Below the pieces are notes generated by a model. The model saw nothing but the letters and a program-made list of their open reading frames with translations. It ran no database searches and had not been told where the DNA came from. From contig CM056742.1 in the NCBI GenBank assembly GCA_029851415.1, forward strand, positions 151,223,121 through 151,287,120: a stretch of 64,000 bases of DNA, in the 5' to 3' direction. Shown piece after piece: positions 1-9,375 of this stretch. Made by a program: the position numbers and the translations under genes. This DNA is from Eretmocerus hayati (taxonomy: Eukaryota > Arthropoda > Insecta > Hymenoptera > Aphelinidae). Each line of letters starts with the position of its first letter. The first letter of the stretch is position 1.

Positions 1-2516
1 ATTATCATTATTTATTCGTCAAATAATTCATAAACTAGGTCACGCAATCGATTTTCACTATCGTTAATCAAAAGCTGAAAAATTTAGCTTTCCATTGATC
101 TCTAGTAAAAGTCCATTTGGTTCAATTCAAATTCTATAATCGAGCATGGACACCTTCAGCATACCTCACTGTCTACACCACGGCTAACTCTCGATGAGGA
201 AAATACCTTCACAGTCGGTTTCTGACAAAAACTGCCATAACTCGGTTTCCGTGAGTCGAAATGAGACGTTGTTAGGCTCATTTTGAAGCTCTCATCAACG
301 ACTACTTAAGTGAGTAGAAATTGATGATGATATAGAAATTGGGAGATAATTGAGAGTACATGAAAGAGTGTTCCAAAGTTACCCCAGTTTCTGAATAAAA
401 TACGTACTTGTCAGTTTTTGCTCTACAAAATTGAAACTTGGTGAAAATACTCCAATGTAACAATCATGTCTAGACGAATGTCCAGATATGTGTACACACA
501 AGTGAAATCTAGCTCAGCTACCTTGATTCGACTTGCTAAAGTCGAAACCACACCACTTTTTCCGAGAGACTGTTTGTTGGATTGGAAACGTACTTTTGAA
601 GAAGTCAGCTTATAAATGGTTTAAAAGCTGTTGGAGGCCTCCCCGCCAGTACAAAACATTGTTTATGCGTGCCCTAAGTAGGAGAAATTGGTATTAAAGT
701 CTCAGGATCATCTACCTAGCCGACTGTGAGTGATAATCACTCTTTCATGGGTTGTTCCAAAGTTACCCTCCGTGTTCCAAAGTTACCCCGGTTGACGGTA
801 CTCACTCAAACTTCAATGACGAGGAACAGTTCCGCCCGCAAGATTAGTGAAGTTTCAGCCCTCTCAGTTTCAGCCCTCTCAATAATAGCTTCAGGCTATA
901 TATTGCAGTCACAGCGTTGAATTCAGTGATCTCATAAAATGGCTAAGTACCTCATGAAATCACTAGCTATTCCGTATCAACCATGTCGTGAAATCACTAA
1001 TCATCTCATAAAGTCACAGATATTACACTCTAACCGGGACATATACTCGTTTAACTCATTGGTCAAAGTTGATCAATTCTACAAGATCGGTACGAAAGTT
1101 ACTATTATGCAGAATCTTTTTCACAAGAAATCAATTTGAAGTTTGCGCTGAGGAACTTTCGGATGTGAGTGAGGTTAATGCACCGCGCGACGAGAATTAG
1201 AGTATGGCAAGCAACTTCAAAGATTTCACCACCAGGAGGACAAGAAATGTCGAAGTGCAGTTGTAAAACTAAGTGCACTACCAATAGATTTTCTTGCAAA
1301 ACTAAGAAGTTGTTGTGTAATTCAAGATACCATGAGAGTATGAACTGTTGTAATAGGTATATTCCGAGGTAGATTCAGCAACAATTTTTAATGACATTTA
1401 ACACTTATTATTAACAAATATTTTTCATATAGTGTTCCGCAAATCGACAAACCTTTGACAAAACATGCAACTGACAACTTCTCATTTCATGGATTATGAA
1501 CGAAGAAGCCGTACGTACATTGAACATAACTCGATTTTTCTATATTCCTAGCTGGCTCAAAAACTTGAGATAAAAGTACGTCTTGTCTGACATTTTATCT
1601 TACTTCCATCCCCCAACACTTCCGATTTCCGACATTCACTGATCAATACCCGATGGTCGCGGCCAGTGAATGATGACGATTTCTGGTCGATGCCGAGTGA
1701 ATGTCAGCATTCACTGGCCTCGATTAGGGAATCTTAAGATTCACTGGTGAATGACCGGCAATCATGGATTACGGGTTTTGACGGTAACATATATGTATAC
1801 ACTGAAATCATCTGTTAAAATTGATCCAAAATACAATGAAATTCAGTGACTCACTACTGATTGAAACGAGATGATCATTCAAGTTCAACTCAAACATAAG
1901 TTCGAAAAACTGTTGCAGCCAATTAGTTGTGAGATAAGTTAATGAAAAACAGTATCAAAATAGACGGATTCCTAATAATACTCCTCTACCCATCCAAATT
2001 CATCCTAGATAATGATAGCATCAAAGTTCAAGTAGGATTACAGAACCAAATTGAAAGAACAAAATAGAATATGTTTGATAACAGATCATTGTTGGTTCAT
2101 TCAGCGGCCATCAAGTTGTGAAATTTTTTAGCGAACTTATACACTTTATTTTGCTCATATTACAGTTTGATAAACTATACTTCAAATTCTGACCAATTTT
2201 TCATTTCCTGTTGAGAACTTGGTAGCTGTAGTCTGGTAAGTCCCTCAAATCCAACTTCAGACTTGTCTTCGATAAAAACTATTCGACGAAAAATACCCAC
2301 CTGAATCTTCTCCCAATCCATACATTTTCTACATTCAAATGAGCCTAAGGTGGGAACTCTCTGCAGTGTAACATAGGATGGTTAAAATTGCCTAAGACAT
2401 ACAGGTCTCTGCTGAAAACCGGACTACTGGCACACAACTCGTGATAACACTTTCAGTCTTGCTTACAAAGATTCTCGATCTGATTGAATATTCTTAATCC
2501 GATGTTGCCATTCTAG
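1..2516. other. Upstream region, no supported gene
   Basis: No open frame here is convincing as an exon. The upstream exon(s) of the + strand gene starting at 2517 should lie here or before the window, but I could not identify one: the piece 2165-2235 has an acceptor-like and a donor-like edge but is closed in all three frames. Around 369, 751 and 772 there are direct copies of GTTCCAAAGTTACCC, resembling the ends of the repeat family seen at 41.2 and 51.9 kb. Confidence 0.5.
1623..1795. repeat. GTGAATGTC-type palindromic repeat (partial copy)
   Basis: The stretch is built from short, mutually inverted words of the type CATTCACT/AGTGAATG with intervening GAATCTTAAGATTC-like palindromes. It ends in GACGGTAACATATAT. 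The same words and the same GGTAACATATAT end occur at both termini of the 40697-42143 element, so this is probably a partial or solo-end copy of that family. Confidence 0.55.
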
Positions 2517-2672
2517 TTCGGGAACAAGACCCCAATCGAATAGCACTCATTCAGTTGGAGAGACGAAAAGCTGAATTAGTTATGGAGTTTAATCGCTTGA
2601 AGCTACTCGTGACAAACGCTCGGAAGCACAAACTTTGTCGATTTGAAGACGGTCCTTGTAGAATAAGAGATG
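2517..2672 (+). CDS. Internal exon of unrecognised protein gene
   Basis: The exon is bounded by acceptor CCATTCTAG and donor GTAAGT. It is open only in the frame with two leading bases and one trailing base, and encodes 51 residues beginning REQDPNRIALIQLERRKAEL. The sequence is charged with heptad-like spacing of Leu/Ile, so a helical or coiled-coil segment is likely; a Cys/Arg-rich stretch follows (KLCRFEDGPCRIRDG). Its last base and the first two of the exon at 5829 complete a Gly codon and keep the frame, which is the main support for pairing them. The start exon was not found. I do not recognise the family. Confidence 0.6.
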
Positions 2673-3373
2673 GTAAGTCGTATTTCAATTATCCTTACTT
2701 TGGAAAAATTTTGAATAATCTGCAAAGACTCTTTTGGGGATGGTTAAAAAAATCTCAAAAATTTTAGTGAGGTTTCTGAGTATCGAAGCATTATATTTGT
2801 ATGAGGACCAAGTGTTAAGAGTTGTCCTCTATTGAGGAAAAAAGTGATAAATGACAACTAAATCAGACTGGCTTACCAATTCCGCCACTTGAGCATCTGT
2901 TCTAAGATCTCGCTATCTCTCGAATGACCACGAATTGTCAAAGGTGTTCATTGTCCAAATCGAAATTTTAATCACTCATTGGATTGATTTTGGATAATTG
3001 TAAAATACTCGCAACTTGAATGTTGCAGCAAAGTGTTTATCTTTTGCGATTAAGTACAAGGATTAAGAAACTTTACCAGTTGGATGTTTTGTTTTCATCA
3101 AAATGAGAATTATTGGTGGATGCCATATCAATGTAAAGATCCAAAGTGTATTTAGTGATGATATTTATGATCCTTGTTTACTTCATCAAGTTTTGTTCTC
3201 AAAACACAGGTGTGCATTTTCACGTTCAACGTTTGCCGTCCTCTGTCTCAAGATTTTTATTACACAGCTCCTAGAAGTATATTAATATTGCGAATCTAGA
3301 TATCTATGGATCTGTTCAATCGCAATATTGATTCCAGACCTCTGAATATTTCGTTAGCCCGTACAAAAAAAAA

Positions 3374-3463
3374 CGCATCTAAATTTCCACACGAAAACTA
3401 GCTCATCTTGCCTATGCTTTAACATTGACGAAATGTGAAAGTCTTTCTGTGGAAATGTAGATA
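3374..3463. repeat. Short inverted repeat (MITE-like)
   Basis: GCATCTAAATTTCCACACGAA at the left is matched imperfectly, in inverted orientation, by the sequence ending at 3463. About 90 bp in total. It lies in the intron of the + strand gene. A tiny foldback element is the likeliest reading. Confidence 0.4.
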
Positions 3464-3949
3464 TGCTACTCTTCGGTAGGGGCCGACGATTTATAGTTGG
3501 ATTGACATTATACCTGTGGGTTTGAGTCATAGAGAGATCAGTTCCGGAATATCGTCATAGGATCCGGGAAGTGATCTAGATCCGCCAAAGTCTCGGCATA
3601 AGAAGAAAAATTGAATTATTTTAGATTTTAAATCTCACGAACAAATATTTCCAAAAATTCTGTTTGATCAATGTGATTTGTTCCGTGTGAGGGTTTGGAC
3701 TTGACTAACATATTGATTGAAAGTTGGATGGACTCAATTGCTTTCTCTAAAGAGAAAGCTTTGTTTTCTCCCCAGCAAAATTTTGATCAAATTTTCCGCA
3801 AAACCAATATTTTCTTCAAGAAAATTCCGTTTATCTGAAAAAGCCTTAGACCATTCTCTTCCTCTCGCCAATATCTATCAATTGTAGGTAACACTTTTCC
3901 TCCTAATGGCCTTCCAAATCCGTCAGAGACTCATCTTTGCACCCCTTTG

Positions 3950-3952
<3 letters not shown>

Positions 3953-3982
<30 letters not shown>
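3953..3982. repeat. (GT)n microsatellite
   Basis: An uninterrupted run of about 15 GT dinucleotides in the intron between 2672 and 5829. Confidence 0.95.
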
Positions 3983-3983
<1 letters not shown>

Positions 3984-4179
3984 GTTTTCTATCGGACACG
4001 CTTTCTCTTTTACTGTCCACTATATCAATTTTTGGCTTTCTACAAGTTGTACAGAATCCAATTTCTGAGAGCCCAGTGACTTGGCAGCTTTCAGCTCCCA
4101 GTCAAATTTGATCCATGGGGTTTTTAGAGCAAAACAGCTCAAATTTCGACTCTTAATACATAAATATCTTTTTCTCACA

Positions 4180-5500
4180 CGGTCTCATCACGAATTGAGT
4201 CACCTAAATTATGATTTTTTCTGCAAGATCTATCGATTGGTTAATACCGAAATTTCATGAAATTTTCACAGATCTCAAATTTTCGAAAAATTCAAAATTT
4301 CCACCATAAATTTCATTTTGACCCTTTTTAAACCCACTGCATCGAAATTCCGTCTCAACCAAACGATGGATATTGTTAAAAAAACCTCAGACTAGAAGGC
4401 CCAAATCTCTCTAAAAAGCTTCCTCTAAAGAATAACTCAGAAAATAATGGGAAATTTTTCTTAATATTCATTTTTTCCTCGTACCTTCTTTTATGACTCA
4501 TTTATCTCAATTTCAATGACCTAAACTATGGTTTTTTCTGCATCATCTATCGATTGGTTAAGGCCATGCGGTAGCCGTGCAAGCTAAATTTTGTTCCCAG
4601 AATACTCAAATTCTTTTGCGATTTGGGCTAAACGACGAGTTGTCGCGCCTTTGTTATCATCCAACTTGAATGGCTCAACTCGTCGTTTAGCCCAAATCGC
4701 AAAAGAATTTGAGTATTCTGGGAACAAAAATGTGCGTATATTATAGGTTACGATGTCCCAGGCGCCAAGTGATTCCCACTTTTCTGCAATATTCTAATGA
4801 TTTGGGCTGAACATTGAGTTGTCGAGAATAAATCGGATGATAACAATATCTAAACAACTCATCTCAAACTTTGTACCATAAAATTTTTCACATAAGTGGT
4901 GAATGGAACTTTACGACCGTGCTGCACGGCTACTGTATGCCCTTAATACCGAAATTCTATTGAGACTTCACAAATCTCAAATTTCCGAAAAAATCAAAAT
5001 TTTCACCAAAAATTTCATTTTAACCCTTACCAAACCCACTGCATCGTAATTCCGTCTCAACCAAACGATGGATATTGTTAAAAAAACCTCAGTCTAGATA
5101 GCCTGAATCTCTATAAGAAGCTTCATGAGAAGAATAACTCAAAAAATAATGGGAAATTTTTCTTAATATTCATTTTTTCCTCGTACCTTCTTTTATGACT
5201 CAGTTATCTCAATTCTAATGACCTAAAGACTTACTCATGCGCCATTCTGAATCGATTGGCTGATACGAAATTTTCATAAAATCCGTAAAACATTATTCAA
5301 ATGAAGATTCTTTCGGGGGAAGGGAATCTTCATAAAGAACTCCATATTAATCATCTTTAAACCGACTATATCAAAATTTTCTCTCAATCAAACAATAGAT
5401 ATTGTTGGAAAAACCTTCTTTTAGATGACCCAAATCTCTCTGGAATGCTTCCGCAAAAGAAAAACTCAAAATATAGGGTACTTTCTTCTTCGTTAAAATT
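4180..5500. repeat. Intronic tandem repeat, ~370-bp unit, three diverging copies
   Basis: Copy 1 spans about 4180-4557. Copy 2 starts just before 4557, is interrupted by the 4562-4942 MITE and continues to about 5230. Copy 3 (about 5230-5500) is more diverged. Shared landmarks are CTATCGATTGGTTAATACC, the run around CAACCAAACGATGGATATTG and the ATTCATTTTTTCCTCGTACC region. Copies 1 and 2 are close; copy 3 keeps only some blocks. Confidence 0.75.
4562..4942. mobile_element. 381-bp MITE flanked by TTAA (piggyBac-type target site)
   Basis: Terminal inverted repeats begin GGCCATGCGGTAGCCGTGCA on the left and GGGCATACAGTAGCCGTGCA when the right end is reverse complemented. TTAA occurs on both sides (4558-4561 and 4943-4946). 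The neighbouring repeat copy shows the uninterrupted target (GATTGGTTAATACCG at about 4237), so the TTAA is a true target duplication. Inside, roughly 4588-4640 and 4677-4731 form a near-perfect hairpin. No coding capacity. A terminal fragment of the same family lies at 62771-62794. Confidence 0.85.
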
Positions 5501-5828
5501 ATCATCATATAACGCCGTGAGAAAGCATTCTGCTAATCACTTTTAGCAGCGTATTTTTATTGGTTTTCAGCATTTTCGGAAATCGTAGAATTTATTAAAT
5601 TTGCGACTATACAACGTACAGTACAGACTCTCAGACTCACCATTCTCTCAGAGAAATATATGTCTTAACTTGTAACACACACTCATCACTTGCAGATAAG
5701 GAAGACCTAATGGTAATGTAAACTTAGCAAGACTGCTCAACTGATACGACCAAAAGCAACATTTTATGGATGGATTTTATGAATAAACGATGTGCAGTGA
5801 GTTGAGATTTGATAATAATTTGTTACAG

Positions 5829-6019
5829 GACTGAACTGCTATGGGATGAGTTCTGGAATAACAAGAGCAGAGTTAGAGACAACTTATGAGAATATGTGCA
5901 ACGAAGCTGCAGAGATTCAACAAGAGATATACGAAATTATTGCAGCGAAATACCGATTAACCACGAAAATGCACGAGAGTGAGCGTAAAAGGAAAGATAA
6001 TCCGGAATCTGACATTTGA
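5829..6019 (+). CDS. Terminal exon of the same unrecognised gene
   Basis: The exon follows acceptor TTGTTACAG and is open to TGA at 6017-6019. It encodes 62 residues (LNCYGMSSGITRAELETTYE..., ending ERKRKDNPESDI). The region is helix-prone, rich in Glu, Ile and Lys, with a basic tail. Splice phase matches exon 2517-2672 exactly. The deduced C-terminal part is about 114 residues over the two exons. No catalytic motif or known domain is evident; a small structural or coiled-coil protein is an inference only. An AATAAA follows at 6271. The intervening 3156-bp intron contains a tandem repeat and a TTAA MITE. Confidence 0.65.
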
Positions 6020-6270
6020 AATTTTGATATCAAGTACAGGGTTCGTGGAAAGTCTCAAACTGTAATGTGATTCAAACAGGTATCATTACAAAATTCCAAA
6101 ATCATGTTTCTTGTGAGAATGTGAAGGTATCTCGAAGGATTATATCGACAAGATTCGGGAAGACCTTCTGTCCACTGGTAGAGCTGTAATTTTAGCCTTA
6201 ATCCTAACTTTGTATCGTGCAACTCAAATCGATATATCATACCTCGTTAGATTGTAATCAGTGATCTTGA

Positions 6271-6276
6271 AATAAA
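6271..6276 (+). terminator. Polyadenylation signal AATAAA, + strand gene
   Basis: A canonical AATAAA lies about 250 bases after the stop codon at 6019. It sits within 30 bases of an AATAAA on the opposite strand (6300-6305), so the two convergent genes probably have abutting or overlapping 3' ends. Confidence 0.45.
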
Positions 6277-6299
6277 ACTGAAATTGATACTTACTGAAA

Positions 6300-6305
6300 T
6301 TTATT
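6300..6305 (-). terminator. Polyadenylation signal AATAAA, F-box/LRR gene
   Basis: TTTATT on + reads AATAAA on -, about 430 bases downstream of the F-box/LRR stop at 6734. Confidence 0.4.
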
Positions 6306-6733
6306 TCGAAAAACATGACGCTGCATACTAATAAGAATCTGGAGAATTGAAGTATAGAAACTGTCTATGGAGAATCAAATTACGGATCAATATTTATGAA
6401 ATGTAAACAGTAAACAAAAATCTTCAGGGAGCGTGGATTTACTAAGCCTAGATATTGGCTACTTTCACTTCAAAAATGAGCACTCGAATGGAGAACATGT
6501 GACCCTACGACTTGTCATTTCACGTCACCACCATAAAGACAAGGATCATTTCCAAAAGCCATCTCGTCAACATTTTCAATTGGACTTTCTACTGAGTGAT
6601 CTGGATCTCTATTGACAACTTGGTACTTTTCATCTCTTGTAGTGGGATCATTGGTGAATATCTCTCCATCGTGGTTGAAAATGATGAAAGACGAGCCATA
6701 AAAGTTAGAACCATCTAATTGGGAAATAATTCA

Positions 6734-6765
6734 TCAATACCGGTACATGCCATCAGTCCAATCAT
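6734..6765 (-). CDS. F-box/LRR gene, terminal coding exon
   Basis: Strong acceptor TTTTTGTGTTGCAG. Joined to the donor at 6861 it completes the C terminus as DEVYDWTDGMYRY and stops at 6734-6736. Small, so supported mainly by splice quality and phase. Confidence 0.5.
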
Positions 6766-6861
6766 CTGCAACACAAAAAGTAAAGTGAAATAACAATTTG
6801 AACCCATTTAATCAATCTAAGCCCAGAATTATCAAATACATTCATGAGATTAGATACCTAC

Positions 6862-7443
6862 AGACTTCATCACGATCGTAGTGATCATCAAGATCATTAT
6901 AACCAAATTCATCGAGATCAAGTTCATAACAATCATCATCGTCATCATCCGAAAAGGTAGAAATCGACTTCCGCGCTTTTGTCCGTGCTTCAATTCCTAC
7001 TTCATTTCCATCAACAGAATGGATAGGAATCGGTTGACGTGGTTTCGTTTCTGCTTCAGTTTCAATTTTGTCAAAAACTATTTTCAAATTGGCCCTTTCA
7101 ATCTCGGTCCTCGGTACGCCAATAAAGAATCCGCGCAGGTTTATTTTCAAAACCACTCCATTGGTTCTAGCTTTTGTTGCAAGAGCAGCAGCTTTGATCA
7201 ATCGTTTTGTCACGTTCTCATTTGCTCCGAGTTTCAAAGACTCTAGTCCACAGTTGTCATTTATTATTTTACAAAGACCTTCGTCCTTCAACGCAACACA
7301 GTTTTCACACGTTAACACCTTCAAGTTACAAAGTTTATGTATAGAGCGTCCCGTAACAAGAGGAAGCTTTTTCAATACCAAATCTTCCAGTTTCGGCAGC
7401 TTGGAAATGTTTTGAATGCCTTCATCGGTTAATCGATTGCAAT
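6862..7443 (-). CDS. F-box/LRR gene, exon 4 (LRRs and acidic tail)
   Basis: Acceptor GATATTTTCAG. It is open throughout and encodes LRRs (LTDEGIQNISKLPKLEDLVL, LCNLKVLTCENC, GLESLKLGANENV), a basic segment and a tail with a run of six Asp followed by Asp/Tyr-rich residues. Read on past the donor it would end at TGA 6842. Splicing at GTAGGT (6861) instead joins in phase to 6765 and is preferred because both sites are good. Confidence 0.7.
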
Positions 7444-8257
7444 CTGAAAATATCAAATTATTACTCTGTTGAATGGCGATACAAAAAAACTATCAGATAT
7501 AACACTCATACAATAGAAACGTTATGTAGATATGATCAAATTATTCCACCACTCTCGAGAGTTTCGTCATTCTCGAAAGGCATACTAAAATACTACTTCT
7601 CTATTAGTCACTCAATTGTGTTTAGTAAAGATTAGATAATTGAAATTGTTATGCAAACGATATCTACTAATCTCATTCTTTTGACAGTAGCAAATTTCGG
7701 TCGCCAGCGAGGTCACCAGCCTTCGATTCTATTCACGAAAAAAATTTCATACTAAGGGCGGTGACTCAAAAACTGAGCATTAAAAACGTAGTAGCCAAAT
7801 GGCACACTAAACGAAATCTGCTTCATTTCCGGAATTTCCTCATAGGAAATGACATACAAAAATCACTTTGATATACTTCAACAATTTCGAAATAAAGATA
7901 AATTATCTTCTCTAGGTTTAGAGCTCTCGTGCTTTCTTAAAAAATTGCAGAAATGGACATTTCATCTTCTTCTAGGTTAAGCTTGTGAAATATTTAACGA
8001 ATTCTGAAAAAAATCGCACAGATTCATGCAAACAAGATGAACATTTTGGTTTTTGTCGGTGATGAATTTTGAGTATTCATTCTGACAATATTTCGAGAAA
8101 AACTATGGCAGTACATTTGAAAGATAATACCAAAATATACAATAGCATGTAGGTCCCAGAACCTTAAAGAAAGAGCTGAGACTTTCAGATGGTGATTAAC
8201 ATTTTTTGTGTGCCTAACGTTGCTCAATTACTATTTGAGGAGATTATCTAAACTGAC

Positions 8258-8440
8258 CATCTAAAGACAGGATTCTCAGCTCGTCACACTTTGTGACCAA
8301 GAAAGACAAGAAATGGTCATCCACCTCAGACTTGGAGATGTGCAACTCTTGGAGAAGCGGTAACTTCGGAATTTCTTTCATGACAGGGCCGATAACAGAC
8401 AGTTTACGTAGTTTGCACAAATTTTTTCATTTTCGAGTCC
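8258..8440 (-). CDS. F-box/LRR gene, exon 3 (contains frame break)
   Basis: Acceptor TTATTCCAG. The entry frame reads GLENEK and then needs one extra base within a run of six A to continue as LCKLRKLSVIGPVMKEIPKL, LQELHISKSEVDDHFLSFL and LRILSLD, clear LRR units. The donor is GTCAGT, and the last base joins exon 4 to make LSLDDCNRLTDEG. Confidence 0.65.
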
Positions 8441-8623
8441 CTGGAATAAGAAGCAAATCACTATCATAAGAAGCTTTGAACAACCACGAAGTTTTCAAAG
8501 CAACATACTATGATGTCACTTTTTGAATTGAGTATAAATACATTCGTTACGATAAAAAAAACAGTAATTGAGAAATAGTCTGATTTATAGAATCTTCAAA
8601 CCATGAACGAATACAATGCTTAC

Positions 8624-8906
8624 ATCAATCAGATCTATATCAGAACCATCTATACAATTACTGATGGCCAATGATTGCAAGTTCCGTAACTTTTCTCCAA
8701 CGTAGGCAAAAATTCGAGTCGTGATATTTTTAAGACCAGAAAAATCAATGTCCTGCAGACTACCAGTGCATCGGTCGATAATTTTCAGGACTTTTTCTTC
8801 ATCTGATGAGTCTTCAATAAATTCAATCCCAAACCGATTTCATCAAGTATCAATGATTTTTGCTTGCTCCTCAATGATTTGTTGATTTCCCTCCATTGTT
8901 TGCATA
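8624..8906 (-). CDS. F-box/LRR gene, exon 2 (contains frame break)
   Basis: Acceptor TTTTTCATCAG joins in phase to give ERVCKQWREINKSLRSKQKS, the classic end of an F-box. After GLG the frame must shift by one base to continue as IEFIEDSSDEEKVLKIIDRC and into the first LRRs (GSLQDIDFSGLKNITTRIFA, LRNLQSLAISNCIDGSDIDL). It ends with donor GTAAGC in phase 0. Confidence 0.65.
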
Positions 8907-9209
8907 CTGATGAAAAAGAAAATGGTTTGAATAATATGTCAAATGGGAAAAATCATAGATAAATATTGTACCTCTTTCTACTGAAGGATGATATCAAGTA
9001 TGGAATTGCGAGATACGCCACTGAATTTGAAAAATTAGCAAAAAAGAGAATCAATAATAATGTACAAAGATTCTTTAGATTATAAGCCTTTTTACTTTCT
9101 ATGCATGAAACAATATAGGTAAGAGGAGTTGACAACGGATCATATAACATATGTAAAAAGCCAAAAAGCTGTACATTGGAAACAATAAATCTATCTATAT
9201 CTATTGTAC

Positions 9210-9375
9210 CTCTTTCTATTCTAATTCTATCAACAGCTGGAAGCAAGCAAAATATTTGCATCCAATATTTTTCATCCATCTTCAAGTCTGGATCCATTCT
9301 GTCAACATCAATGCAAGTCTGAGCCAGAGAATTCGGTAGGGATGATAAATCGCTTTGATTGCTCATGTTTATGCT
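9210..9375 (-). CDS. F-box/LRR gene, first coding exon
   Basis: The exon is preceded by acceptor CATTTTTCAG. ATG is at 9366-9364, four codons into the exon (the in-frame sequence upstream is probably intron). It encodes the N terminus and first half of the F-box (KYWMQIFCLLPAVDRIRIE) and ends at donor GTACAA after a phase-1 base. Confidence 0.7.

Larger units (their letters stand above)
6734..9375 (-). pseudogene. F-box / leucine-rich-repeat gene with two frame breaks
   Basis: Five exons on - (9375-9210, 8906-8624, 8440-8258, 7443-6862, 6765-6734) join with matching phases. The product begins MSNQSDLSSLPNSLAQTCID, has an F-box-like segment (YWMQIFCLLPAVDRIRIER joined to VCKQWREINKSLRSKQKSL), several leucine-rich repeats, then an acidic tail. 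Proteins of this plan are normally substrate adaptors of SCF ubiquitin ligases; that role is inferred from family knowledge. The frame is broken by one missing base after LDEIGLG in exon 2 (about 8830) and another near 8420 in exon 3, while all splice junctions remain intact. This fits a young pseudogene or two uncorrected assembly indels. Protein conservation on both sides of each break argues for a recently functional gene. Confidence 0.7.

Noticed and set aside
6881..7415. Open frames on + across the F-box/LRR exon
   Set aside because: They are antisense shadows of exon 4, which has clear LRR motifs, splice sites and phase on -.
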